Assembly (NCBI GenBank): GCA_963082975.1 | Contig: OY720344.1 | Coordinates: 85,250,107-85,314,106, forward strand | DNA from: Labia minor | Lineage: Eukaryota > Arthropoda > Insecta > Dermaptera > Spongiphoridae | Direction: 5' to 3' | Length of the DNA stretch: 64,000 nucleotides | Shown: in pieces, positions 25,633 through 38,434 of the stretch | Position numbering within the stretch: the first letter of the stretch is position 1 | How the letters are laid out: the number at the start of each line of letters is the position of its first letter | Position numbers and translations under genes: made by a program | Notes under the pieces: model-generated | What the model saw: the letters and a program-made list of their open reading frames with translations, nothing else | Databases searched by the model: none | Told to the model about the DNA's origin: nothing

Positions 25633-28600
25633 TTAATGAGATCTTGCAATCTCTGAAAAAAATTCAAGTATATTTTGAATTGAGAATTCCAGAACAATCA
25701 TAGATCCTGGATAACAACGTTGGATAAGCTCTTCTATATATTTATATTGTTGAATGAATTCTTCCTGCATAGCTCTCCAAACAACCTGAAATATTAGATT
25801 TGTTAGAATTTTCATTTAAAGTCAATCATATTTTATATCAATACCTGTAACAAATTTTCTTGTTCACAAAGATGTTTTTCTACTTTTTTGTATAAATTGT
25901 CAAGACCTTTTTTTACTTCTCTCGCTGGATATTCCTTTATAACTTTGCGGAGTTCTTGTTTTGAATAAGCCATTTGATAACTAATTTCTGATTCTTTGAC
26001 TCCTTGAGCAACTTTAGCTTGGACACCATCGAAAAATAACTATAAATTTATTATTTATTAGATTATCTTATATAAAAATCAAGAAGTATAATTATAATTA
26101 AATTCGACTCAGTATCATCTTAGAATTATAATTCTATAAATTATGTTATATTAATAATGACCACCCAACTTAAATCTATAGTTGGTTAATACTGATTTAA
26201 TTTACATTATTTAAACAAGTTCATGAGTGAACTATAAATGATATATATAAATTTTTTTTTTCAATTATTTACATTTAGTTTTTCTAAAGGTCTTCCAAAG
26301 TACTGGGTTACGTAAGCACGAAGAGCATCACTATAACGTTGTTTGGCTTCTTTTCGCTGAGCATCAAGTACAGCAATTTTCAATTGAGATAGCAGTGAAA
26401 AGAGATGATGAAAATTTTCTAAGACAGAAAAACAGTTAATTCTAAATATTTACAAACATCATAAATTTTCTTTTTATAATCTAAAGATATGAGATTTGTT
26501 AATTAAAAAATTAATTAACTAATTAATTTTCTTACCCATTTTGACAACTTCTTGTGGAGTTTTATGATGTTCAGCTGCACATCTTGGAATGGCTTCAAAC
26601 ATTGCAATTACCAATTTAACATACCATTTGTCTAAATCAGTCCGTCGATCTGTATATTTAAAAATTCCTTCAGCAGTTCGAGCAAATTCCTGAAATAAAA
26701 ATAAAATATAATATTTAATATATATATATATATATACATGGAATTAAATTGACCTCAAGATTTGCAACAAACGGTAGTATTCCACATTTACTACGTCGGT
26801 TAGCTCGAGCTTCTTCAACACTTCTCAATTGCGCCAACATAAATCGATCAAAATGACGTTTAGATTGAACTAAAGCAGATGCAAAACTCATAGAGAGAAA
26901 TGACCCAGTATCCTGAGCTGACATCACATGTTGGCTAAGCCGAACTAAGGCGTGCATGCAATAGCTATGAAAAAATCAAGTTCTTTATTATAAAATATAA
27001 AAAATGACCAATTATTTTCAATATTTTAAATTTTAGGAAAAATTCTTACAATGGATCTACACTTTCATAGAATGAAATAAAATTAACTAGCTCTGTTTCA
27101 AGTGCCCCAAAAAGATCTCCCATCATTCGGCGAACTTCTTCATTTATTTGTTTTTCAACTCGACGAGTGATTGAACTTATTGGAGTTACTACAACTACTG
27201 GTGGATTAGCACATGAATCCACTTCATCTCCACGTTCCATGGTATCAAGAGTAGTTTGAGTATTCTAAATTTAAAATGTTTAAAAAAATTTTTATTTTAA
27301 TAAATAGGAAATAATCGGAGTATATTTATATAGCGAAGATTTAAATTACATTACCTTCGTTGATGGACTAAGAACATCAAGTTGAAAAAAATGAACACAA
27401 AAATTTTGCTCTGCCAAGCATACTGGCTCCAATTGAGCAAGAGCTGTCTCCAAAACCTGGTCAAATCTGCAAAATAAAATATTAGTAAATATTTGATAAT
27501 AATTGGTTATTGACATAATTTTGAAATTAAAATAAATTGATTTAATCTTTAATGAGAAAATAATAATTTAATACCTTCGTCTTTGAGCAGGATCTACTAA
27601 TTCATGAGTCCAGAGTTCTCTTTCTACTCCTAATAAAGGAGCACCAGAATTAGTGCCAGATGCTCCTCCACTTCCCCCACTGCTATTTCCAGATAAACTT
27701 GTTCGCCCACTACTTGTATTTCCTCCGCTAACACTGCTTCCACTAACTCCATCTTGCCCTCCTAGACCCCCTGCATTTCGACCTCCGACTAATTGTCGAG
27801 CCTCTTCAAAAAATTGACGAATGTCCCTTTCATATAATTTGCTCAGAGAACTTGTATATACTTTGGTTAAAGAAACATAACTCTTCCGATCCATTGTCTT
27901 AGCCCAATGCATTAATTCGGCATAAGCTGTTAATTCTTTATGAACATTTGCTCTTGATGGAAGAGTAAGTCCCAATTCTCCACCTCCTGCTCCATTGTCA
28001 TTCATTGTGCCCAAAGGTTCATTGCCAAGATGAATAAATAGATTGTTTAAATGTCTATTTAAAAATAAGAAAAAGAAAATTTAATATATAAATAATTTTA
28101 ACAAATAAAATTAAAATTTAGAACTAGTTCATTGTATTATTATTAATGAATATATAATAATACCTAGTAATAGCATGAGAAAATTTTGTTTTCCATTTAT
28201 CAAAGCGTTTTCGTTGTTCTTGTACAGCAGCTAATTGAACAAGGGCAGGTTCAATTTCTGCATTCATTGCCGAAACAAGAGCTTTGCCTGCAGCTATAGC
28301 TTCTTGAAGTCCATTAGGTGTAGCTAAATCAGCTTCATTTAAAGCAGCTTGATGTCGAGCAGGTAAATCCAATTGGGAGATAACATGTTCAAGACAATTT
28401 CGTAATTTGCCATTATTTTTATTAGCTACCTCTATAAGAAGATTTTTTTCTTCCATTTTCCCCATTGTATCACGTATATGACAAAGAACTTCATCATAGG
28501 CATCCACACGAGCTTCCAAACGTTCTACTTCTGCTACCGCTTTTTCAATTCGTGACATAAGTTGTGCTACCTGTTGTTCGGATGCAAGTACAGTATGAAC

Positions 28601-29871
28601 ATTTTCCTAAGAAACAGATAAAATGATTGTAATAATTATTGAAATTTATTTTTATAAAATATTTTATTTAATATATTTACTCCATCAAGAATTGATAAAT
28701 CTTTAGCTAGCATTTCAATAAAAGCTTCTGCATTTGAAATACCAAAATCACATTGATCCAGTAATCTGTTTAAATCTTGCTCTTCTCTTTCGCTTAAGGC
28801 TAAAAAATCTTCTGTTTCCAATAATTCAGCATTTCCTAAAAAAAGATAATTATTTAAACAAATAAGAATTAAAATATAATTTGATTAAGAAACAAATAAG
28901 AATAGCGGGTGGAAAGGATAAGAAAATAGGCTCAAATGACAAACATAATTTTTGAAGGAAATTAATAAATTTATTTACTTTAATTGTTTATATTTTATGT
29001 TAATAACGTAAATTGAAACTTACCTGGACTTACAGTCACTTCATTCTCAAATAATACACTTGTATCACCAAACCATTCAGCAGGTAAATTAGTAAATAAA
29101 GGTTTTTGTTTTGGTAAATATTTTACACATTGCTAAAAAATAATTGAATAAATCATATTGTTACGGCGTACTATTAACATCCAATTTGATTAACAGTGAT
29201 CAAAAATTACCTTCCAGAGAACAATCAAAAAATTCCTTCTTTCTTGAATATTAATAGAAAACCATTTATATATTTTATCAAATTGCAATTCAAATTCATG
29301 TGAATCCTAAAAAAAATATAATGATTAAATAGAAAGTTATCATAATTATAGGCAATGTTGGAAATACACTTAAACTGAATGATACACTTAAGTTTTATTC
29401 TATTAACTACTAATTAGTAACTGTTTTATCAGATTAATGTTGAATAAATAAGTGATTATTCTATTATTTCCTTTCTGTTTAAATAACCATTTTTAATATT
29501 TTTAATAAAATAATCAATATTTATTGAAACATTAATATTAATTAAATTTCTTACACTAGTTGCAACCCTTCCATTTACAGATTTTAAATCACTCAAAAGC
29601 CACGAGTTCTTTTTCTTAAATTGACTTTTATCATTTTCCTTTACCTATAACAAAATAATATTATAGTTAAAATCTAATATATTCATTATTATTTCAACTA
29701 TAAAAATACTTGGTATATAGTAATGAAAAAGGGTTTTTCGGTCTTCTCCACAATACACAGAAAACTTGTTTTTTTCTTTTTTAATAATTTACTGACAAGA
29801 ACAACAGCTAAAAGGTGTTCATCATTTGGTTTAAAAAGATCACGATCAAGTTCATGTCTTATTACTGCCAT
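25633..29871 (-). CDS. EXOC1: Exocyst complex component 1 (Sec3)
   Basis: Fourteen exons on the minus strand, all in frame; 906 residues: 29710..29871, 29555..29644, 29211..29306, 29024..29132, 28681..28835, 28164..28606, 27575..28054, 27355..27466, 27050..27264, 26754..26964, 26536..26689, 26273..26418, 25845..26039, 25633..25785. Sec3 marks sites of secretion on the plasma membrane and helps the exocyst tether vesicles. The N-terminus ([29 protein letters not shown]) is the PIP2/Rho-binding PH-like domain. A coiled coil follows ([20 protein letters not shown]). The C-terminal Sec3 helical bundle includes [20 protein letters not shown] and [20 protein letters not shown], nearly the human sequence, and ends AYSK..., [20 protein letters not shown] Gly/Ser-rich insert lies at about 27640..27790. 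Its start codon is 279 bp from that of RABIF on the other strand. Confidence 0.97.
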
Positions 29872-30150
29872 TATGTTTATAGTGAATCATTGATATTGAA
29901 ACATTTTAATTATATTTTGACATTTCTTTTATTTGACATAAGAGAACTTGTCAATCACACAATTGCCAAAATAAGCAAAAATAATTTTCCACTATTTCAT
30001 TTAGTGTTTTTCATTTGGTTATATTACGTTAGATACGTAACCAAATGTCATTCGTTACAACGATAATCACTATTTGAATTGATAAGTTTGTTATTTATTA
30101 AGAGTTTTACTTATATGAGAAGTAAATTATATTTCTCTATTTAAAATAGA
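29872..30150. promoter_or_regulatory. Bidirectional promoter region of EXOC1 and RABIF
   Basis: The 279-bp gap between divergent start codons must hold both 5' UTRs and promoters. At 30012..30047 there is an inverted repeat, CATTTGGTTA...TAACCAAATG (10-bp arms, 16-nt spacer), near the middle of the gap. No TATA box stands out above the AT-rich background. Confidence 0.7.
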
Positions 30151-30932
30151 ATGGCTTCGGGAAAAGTACACCCAACGACTGATGTAATGTCAACATTCCC
30201 AATACAAGATGAAATTCAGGATGGAAAGAATAAACATTTAGTAAAATGTCTTCATTGCCCATCAAAAATTCTCAATCCTATGATGGGTGTCTACAAACAA
30301 CTAGAAGTAAATAATGTTAATTTTTTTCTTATATTATTCAATGATAATTTAGTCAATATAAAATATATCAATCTCTCTAATAATTTTATTGCTTATGTTG
30401 AATTGGACATTTGGATGATAATAGATGATTAAATAACAAGTTTTCCTTATTAGATATAAATTATTTCATAATAATAGAAAATATTTATAATATAGTGAAA
30501 TTTAACAAAAAAAAATATAAGTGATTGTTTTACAACTTTATAAATGATATATTATTTTTTAATAATAATTGACAAGATATTTAAATAAGTTAAAAACAAG
30601 TTTGAAAGATAATATTTAAAACGATAGATTTTTTTCAACTATTTTTTTAATTAATTCTTAATAATTCTTAAAATTTATTTCAGTTTTCTCTACCACACAT
30701 GAAACAAAAATCAGACACCTCCGGAAATGTAGATGAGGAAGTGATTAAAGATTTCTGGTTTGTGGAAGATATGTATGCATTTGAGAATGTTGCCTTCACT
30801 AAGACTGTCACTGGCATGAAATATTTAGCATGTGCAGATTGTGAAGTAGGACCAATCGGTTGGTTCGATATGACAGCAAAGACAAGTTATATCGCTTTAA
30901 CTAGAGTGCTTCATGGTAATAATATAAGATGA
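30151..30932 (+). CDS. RABIF: RABIF/Mss4, Rab chaperone with a zinc-binding fold
   Basis: Exons 30151..30306 and 30684..30932, joined in phase 0 (CTA GAA|GTAAAT; TTTCAG|TTT TCT); 134 residues (human 123). Mss4 binds nucleotide-free exocytic Rab GTPases such as Rab8 and Rab10 and stabilises them. Both zinc-binding CxxC pairs are present: VKCLHCPSKIL and LACADCEVGPIGW. The hallmark DFWFVEDMYAFENVAFTK matches the human WLVEDMFIFENVGFTK. The end is ALTRVLHGNNIR, four to five residues longer than the usual ERVSHE end; a further intron at CAT|GGTAAT cannot be excluded. It is head to head with EXOC1, whose complex works with the same Rab GTPases. Confidence 0.95.
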
Positions 30933-32994
30933 AATATATAATATTATTTATTTATAAATATGTTGTACTTATACATTTTATTTCTAATTTATATTTAATA
31001 TAAAGTAATATGTGAATTTTTATTACCAAAGAGAGAGACAAAGAGAATAGGCTTAATTATATAAATTAAACACTTTATTTATTAAATAATTCGTATTAAA
31101 ATATAATTATTATAATCAAGAATTCAAATTAATTCTAAAATAACTTTCTAAAATAATTTTGCACACAGTGGCCTTTCGGTCCCAATCGCCTAATATAACA
31201 ATATCTGGACTACCTAATTTAAAAAATAAAAAATAAAAAAAATGATTTAAATTTTTTTCTGAAGTACAATGAATAATATTTATTTACTAGGGTTTCAACT
31301 TAATTAATTTCGTTTTAATATTATTAAAATTTTAATAAAAATTCATAATACTTTTAGATTTAATTTTTAATATGTAAAATTAATTATTGCAAAAATTATA
31401 TTACAAATGACCAAGCTAACTATGTTTTTTATAAAATAAAATACAAATATCACTGAAAACAATTTGAAACGAAAAGATATATTATGGAATTTAAGAGTTA
31501 TAAATCTTAAAATTTAAAGTGAACAGTTTCATTTTGATTTTTAAAACTATTGTTTCATTTTTTAAAATAATTTTAAAAACTAATTAGATTTTCAATAAAA
31601 TAAATATAGCACCTATTTATTTATTGTGATAGTTAAATCTCAAATTATATAAATAAAAGTATTATTAAATGATATAATTAAAAAATAGTCAGGCTTATAT
31701 GCTTTTTATATTAATTATAAATAAAATTAATAGTAGGAGTATTGTAAATTAATATAAATATAAAAAATATATAAAATATATACATATTATACATATCAAA
31801 CAAACAAACTAGTATAAAAATTTTATATATTTTTTTTATCTAAATTAAGTATAATGTGTAATATATTTTTAAATGATTAATTATATTTTATTTTTAAAAA
31901 TTTTAACCCTAAATTTATTCAATAATTATACTTTGTAAAAATATTTTTATTTTATTAATAAATAAATCAATCCGAAAAATAACGAAAACTTATTAATCTA
32001 TTCATTTTTCAGAAAAGGCTGAGAAACCGGTTTAATTTTTATTTCATCTAAGAAGAATTTTTTTATTCCAAATATATTATGTAATTCTTTTATTTATATT
32101 TATTTTATAAATATTTACTTATTATATATAAACTATTTATAATCAAATAAATTTAATTTTTTTAATCATTTATTTTTTTTCATTATCCTATTTTTGTTTT
32201 AATATTTAATAAATATATTTTTTTAATTTAGCTATAAAATTTATTTCTATAAATTCATAGATAAATTTTATATTTATATATGAGTGCTCTCTAAATGCAA
32301 ATTTTCCCATTTTAAGTAATTTTTGATAAAATATTAAATAATTACAATACCCCCTCTAACCTTAAATCATTTTTCTAAAATTTTGACCAAAATAAATTTT
32401 TATAATAGCATATATTCTCTTATAGAAATTATAATAGTAATATGACCCATTCTTTTTTTAAAATCTCTTAAATCAATTTATTTTACAAAATTTCACAGTG
32501 ATTTTGTGTTATAGAATAAAGAAATTAATTTTATTAAAAAATCGACCCCTAAACTCATGCAACCCTAACAGCATCCCATCAATTTTGGCATTATAACTAA
32601 GATAAATATAAATATAATATACTTACCATATTGAAATATTTTGAATCTATAATACTAATAATAATCTATAAATTATATAATTAGTTAAGTATTTGGATAT
32701 ATAATAGTTTAAAAATTTGAAGGAACATATTATTAGCAAATTGAAAAATAAAAAAAAAAATATATTTAATCTTAAAATTCAAAATAAAAAATTATAATCA
32801 CGAAAAAAATATTAGATAAAAATTTAAATTATGATTATAATCTGTAATCTGTAAATGGGCTTATTCCATCAAAATTAAAATCTATAAAATTCGCAAATAT
32901 AGACGGAACCATAAATATATTTATAAAGAAACCAATTGGGGAATGATCAGTGGATATTCCAAGGTCACGTTGTTCTTTTAATATTAAGGTAAAT
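30933..32994. other. AT-rich intergenic stretch, no gene seen
   Basis: Very AT-rich with scattered poly-A/T runs. The only GC-richer spot is near 31165..31195 (CACAGTGGCCTTTCGGTCCC), too short to classify. No exon with a convincing frame. Confidence 0.6.
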
Positions 32995-33100
32995 TAGAGA
33001 GTTGAGTGAGAATAGGAATTGAATGAAGGTAGCTCTTGGAGAAATATAATTGTTACAGCCGAAAACTTTCTAGTTCATTAACGCCTTAAAGAAAAATAGA
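32995..33100 (+). pseudogene. Decayed LINE tail fragment
   Basis: CTCTTGGAGAAATATAATTG and GCCGAAAACTTTCTAGTTC are degraded forms of the CACTTGGAGAAATGTAGTTA...GCCAAGAACTTTCGAGTTCC end seen at 15995..16045. No open frame remains. Confidence 0.6.
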
Positions 33101-33332
33101 TAAATTAATTGAATAATAAAATAAATATTTTTTGAAACTTTAATAATTAAAATTTGTAGTTATTTATTCTATTATAAAAGAAATTATTCATAAGATCAGA
33201 TTATAAATCATTGATATCAGAAGTTATTATTATTTCTTTTTTTTATTGAGGGAGGGATGGCTCATTAAATACACAACATATAAAAGATCACTTTTGATAT
33301 TGTTTTGTCAGTATTAACTATGTAACTAGTAA

Positions 33333-36285
33333 TTTTTACCGACCGACGATAGTAAGGGAGGTGTTGTTTTCACACCAAATTTCACATGTGGAGATTTTTA
33401 CATATCTCCACGAATCATGCATTTTCTTAACAGAAAAAAGTATTTTTAGCATGATGTCTGTCCGTCCGTCCGTATAGATGTGTACAGCCTGAACGGCTCA
33501 ACCGATTTTGATGAAATTTGGTATATTTACTTAATGCATCAGTGGGATGAATTGATCAACTTTTGGTGCAAATCCGGAAACCGGAAGTGGTAGTATTAGC
33601 GATCGACGATAGGAAGGGAAGGGTTATTTTCACACCAAATTTCACATGAGGAGATTTGTTTATATATCATCACGAATCATTAGTATTAGTTTTATCCTCG
33701 GGAAAATCATATTTATTAGTTTTTTCTTGATTTAAAATTATATGACGTCATCCTGTCATTCAGTCACAGCCTGGTCTTGCATATATATCTTATAAATAAA
33801 ATAAAATTAAAAATGTTTATATTTATTATTTAGGTATCCATATCTGTTTTTTATTACATTAATAGATATATTAAAATTATTTGAAATTGTTTCTGTAGCT
33901 GCTAATTAATTTACTTCAAACCGTCGGTCGGTTCTGACCTGGCCACAGGTCAACTTATTTTAAAAAATCTCAATTTATAATCTAAATTCAAATGCGTAAT
34001 TTAACATTATAACTGCATCCCATAAATTTTTGTCCTCAAGTTTAAAGAAATAGAATTTAAAGTATTTTCCAAGAATTAAATTATATTAAATATCTAGTTA
34101 CTTTTATCTAATAACAACTTCTTAAGAGAACAAATAGGAGAAAGTTAAAGAAAGAGAAAAACGTGAAAAGTTATTTACATAGATTAGTTGAGATACGAGT
34201 AGAGTCATAGAGAGTGTAAATGGTATATTTTTTTAATGAAGAGTTAACAATTTTAATTTCATAAGTTTATTGTGTATTACATAAAATATGTTATATCAAT
34301 ATATCAATATATATGTAAGAAAATCAATCAAAATATAAATGAATTACAAAAATATATAATAATCTGAATTAAAATTTTTATTTTAAAAAAAAATTGAATA
34401 TAAACTTCTTAATTAATTAATTTTAAATTATTTTAATTATATAAATAAGATTATATAATAATAATTTTAAGTGAAAACAAGGTATATTTGAATGTTTTAA
34501 ATAAAAAAAATTAAAAAATGAAAATTCCATTGAATATTTTAAGAAAATATGAGTGAATTGATTTCTAAAAATAAAAATCGCTAATAATAATTAATAAGAA
34601 TTTTTTAAACTAAATTAGCATATATTTAATATTATTAAAATAATATGTAATTTTTATATGGTTTTATAATAGTAAAAAAACGGTATAGAAAACAATTTTA
34701 AAAGTTAATTTATTTATTTAAATTTTCAAGTTCAAAGTTCATCTCTCTCTAGTTAAAGTTTTCTCTTTGAATGACGAATATTATTCTTTCTTTTTGTTAT
34801 TTTCTGCTATTAAAGTTTATGAAGAATTTTATAATAAAAAAATCTTTTCAATAAATCATAATTAATAAATGTTTCTATCAGTTTTCTCCAAATAAAAAAA
34901 ATATTACAATATTTTCCTTTAAATTTTATTATATTATAATAGTAAATATTATAGTATCTTATTTGTTGTAAACATAGTATTAGGTTACCCGTACTGGATC
35001 TTTTTGAAAGGAAATTATTCTAATTAGATCATTATGAAAAAATCTGGAATGTCTCCACTCGATTATCTCGCAATTTGAATTGGATCAATTAACATATATT
35101 ATATTTAAATTAAATTTAATTAATTATAAATTACAAATTAAAATTAATATATATATATTTTAAACCTGCGACTGCTTGGATCTTTATTGATAGCATCCCG
35201 TCACGTGCAGGCGCGTGATTGTCAGTCAAGGTGTTAAAAATTTAATTCGGGTACTTTCAGTGATTCAATCAAGCTGAAATTCTACAATTAGCAGTTTTAT
35301 ACAATTTTTAATCATGTGAAAAACTATCAAACATATATCTTTATTTTTACGGTGACTTTAGAGGAAAAAAATTAAAACATGGTAGGTAATGACCCTCTTC
35401 GGGTTGAGCTACATTTTTCAAAAGTTGATAGAAAACTACGAATTTTGAATAATGCCCGTATACCAAATTTCATTATTCTAGCTCAAACCGTTTTTGCGTA
35501 ATCTTGTCTACATACATACATACACACATACACATTTTTCTCAACCTTAGTGAAAATAATCTTCAACTCGTTTAAAAATATCAAAATCTCGAGATCGGAA
35601 ATTTCCGTGATCGTAATACTATTCCTGGCGAGATAATAAATAAGTTGACCTGTGGCCAGGTCCGAACCGACCGACGGTTTGAAGTAAATTAATTAGCAGC
35701 TACAGAAACAATTTCAAATAATTTTAATATATCTATTAATGTAATAAAAAACAGATATGGATACCTAAATAATAAATATAAACATTTTTAATTTTATTTT
35801 ATTTATAAGATATATATGCAAGACCAGGCTGTGACGTCATGAATGACTGGATGACGTCATATAATTTTAAATCAAGAAAAAACTAATAAATATGATTTTC
35901 CCGAGGATAAAACTAATACTAATGATTCGTGATGATATATAAACAAATCTCCTCATGTGAAATTTGGTGTGAAAATAACCCTTCCCTTCCTATCGTCGAT
36001 CGCTAATACTACCACTTCCGGTTTCCGGATTTGCACCAAAAGTTGATCAATTCATCCCACTGATGCATTAAGTAAATATACCAAATTTCATCAAAATCGG
36101 TTGAGCCGTTCAGGCTGTACACATCTATACGGACGGACAGACGGACAGACGGACGGACAGACATCATGCTAAAAATACTTTTTTCTGTTTAGAAAATGCA
36201 TGATTCGTGGAGATATGTAAAAATCTCCACATGTGAAATTTGGTGTGAAAACAACACCTCCCTTACTATCGTCGGTCGGTAAAAA
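33333..36285. mobile_element. 2.95-kb element with about 0.63-kb terminal inverted repeats (family A)
   Basis: The left arm (33333..33960) and right arm (35638..36285) are inverted copies with very few differences. The main one is extra GGAC/AGAC units in the right arm. Both ends read TTTTTACCGACCGACGATAG. Each arm repeats its terminal block inside (GACGATAGGAAGGGAAGGG near 33605) and closes inwards with a hairpin, GACCTGGCCACAGGTC. No transposase frame was found in the 1.68-kb middle, part of which is a copy of family B. No clear target duplication flanks it. Long inverted ends suggest a foldback-like or non-autonomous DNA transposon, but the superfamily is not known. Confidence 0.85.
35044..35637 (+). 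mobile_element. Non-autonomous repeat family B, copy 1
   Basis: It starts GGAATGTCTCCACTCGATTA and ends near GTAATACTATTCCTGGCGAG. It shares with the copies at 44922 and 48993 the start, the block CCCGTCACGTGCAGGCGCGTGA, and TTTCAGTGATTCAATCAAGC. TATCTCGC near the left end mirrors GCGAGATA at the right, so short inverted ends are likely. It abuts the right arm of the family A element. No coding capacity. Confidence 0.8.
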
Positions 36286-38169
36286 TGTCCATTTTTCAAT
36301 ATTTTTATATAATATACCTATAATATATTTAGGGAAAACATTGATTAAGTATAGCATTATTTTATATTAATAATTTATTTTATTGGTGGGTAAATGGATT
36401 TATTCGATTCTATTTATTTGCCCTTCAAAAAACTTTTTGCTTTGATTTTAGATTATTTATTTATCTATCTAGCCATCCCAACAGTTCAGATGAGATTTAA
36501 ACAAAATAACAATAATTTTTATAATAATTAAAAAGCTTGATTATCTAATAATTGAAAACCATTCTATTTTTAGCTTAATTAATTTTCTATATTTATATTT
36601 TTTCTATTTTTCTATTTTGTTTTAAAGTTATAAATGATATTTCCTTTCTTTTCTATTATATTCTTTTTTAATCATTATATTTAATTGATTATATAAGTGA
36701 GTATATCTTATTTAAAATTCAATCATATTAAATTTGTTGTTGAAAGACAATATCAATCAAATAAATTTAAAAATAATAATGATTGTTGCGGGGTCAAGTT
36801 AAATGTTTTTTTAATTTTATCCCGGCCGTACATGATAAATGGAAAAGAATCCCATCATCTGTCAATCATCTAGTTTTTAATTAAAGAAGAAAATAAAAAA
36901 AGGAGACCTCACACGAGAAAAGAAAAAGTATGAGGAAATTAAAGAAATCACTTTCTGGTTGTCTTGTCTGATTTTAAAGCATATATCTCAAAATAATTGT
37001 CCGATTTATTTTAATTCTCTTTCAATTTTAAGAAAAAAAATAAATAAATAATTTAGATATGACTGTTCTCTTAATTAATAGTTTTAATATAAATTATTTA
37101 ATATTTATTATTATTTGTGTTAGCATCATTAACTGTATTATTATATAGAATATAACTTAACATTTTATCAAAAATAAAATTTTTATAGAATATTTATTAT
37201 AAATAAAAAAAACATTGATAATTTTTTGAATTTCTAAATTCCATACATCATAATCAATTCAATTTACTTTGATGACTGTGTTTTTAATTTTTAACATATA
37301 TTATATTTTTTAAATTCTTATTATGTTGATTATATTTATCCTCGATAAAAATATTAATAAGATTATGAATAAAAAGAAACTATCGTGCTGAGATTATAAT
37401 GATTCGTAAATCATTTAAAAGAAATTGTCACAATCAGTCTCATTTAAACGTTTCTTAAAAATCTTGTGAAAACTAATCTAATCTATTTTTAGTGGTGTAA
37501 TGGTGATCATTCATGGACTCAAAATCTCTCCAACTGGATATTTGCATGTCTTCTAATAAGAAGAAAATAAAATAGTTTTATGAAATGAAATGGACAATAA
37601 ACGTAAACGTGAGAGATGTCATTAGACCGTTGAAGAGTTCCTCTTTATCTTGCATCATTTGCAATGAATTATTTATTTTCCCAATAGGATGCAGTATTTG
37701 CTGTTAACTAACAACACCAGACTTGCGCCTCTTTCATGATGAGTCGATTTTATTTCGTTTTATTGCCATTACGAAATCTCGTATCCACACAATACCTGCA
37801 CGAATAATATATAATAATAATATTATTATAATAAAGCAATTTGAATGTTTGTCTTTTTAACAAGATCATTGATTTACGTAAATCAATCATTTTATACTTG
37901 TCGAGAATGATTAAAAGAAAATATTTTTCTTTATAATTTTATATCAATTATGAGATAAGTTATTAATTAAAAAATTAGCGAAAATTCTATATATGTATAT
38001 TATCATTAATAAATAAATTTCAGTTGCCTGGGATGAAAATAAATATTATATTTTATTAAAAAAAGATAATTATTAAAATTTTAGGCATTTTGTCTTTAAC
38101 TTCAGGCCAAGTATTTATATATTCACAATATACTTCTGACTTTTCTACATCCTATAAAAGTACAGTACA
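36286..38169. other. AT-rich stretch, no gene seen
   Basis: At 37491..37560 TGGTGTAATGGTGATCATTC and GGACTCAAAATCTC resemble a decayed glutamine/glutamate-type tRNA 5' half, without a usable T arm. Nothing else recognisable. Confidence 0.5.
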
Positions 38170-38428
38170 TATCACGACGATTCACCAGGGCAGATGAATT
38201 GTATGATCAGTACATCCAGTTCTCTCCACCTTAATCTTGATTTTCTCGAATAGAGGCGGCTTATTTTTATTTGAAGTAGCTTCCCAATGTCGGAATTGTA
38301 GGCTGTGTGAACCTCGTTCCATTGACTTGCTGGAGAGAAATTCCCCTGCTAGGCTTAAGACTTGAACCCAGGACCACGAAGTTGAAAAACAAGCGTTTCT
38401 TAGACTGCGTGGCTCCTTAAATATTCCC
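38170..38428 (-). repeat. tRNA-derived SINE
   Basis: The minus strand starts with a tRNA-like head: GGAGCCACGCAGTCTAAG (A-box zone) and GGTCCTGGGTTCAAGTCTTA (B box GGTTCAAGTC) spaced as in a tRNA. The body has GGTTCACACAGCCTACAATT and GAACTGGATGTACTGATCAT. A mariner copy lies right next to its head. A long reverse reading frame here is not a gene. Confidence 0.7.
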
Positions 38429-38434
38429 AACATA

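Noticed and set aside
33450-33480. Short tandem GTCC/GGAC units (also at 4605 and 36130) considered as a CRISPR-like or regulatory array
   Set aside because: They are a 4-nt microsatellite inside every family A copy, without spacers.
37491-37560. tRNA-Gln/Glu-like 5' half
   Set aside because: No convincing T arm or acceptor stem; at best a decayed SINE or tRNA pseudogene.
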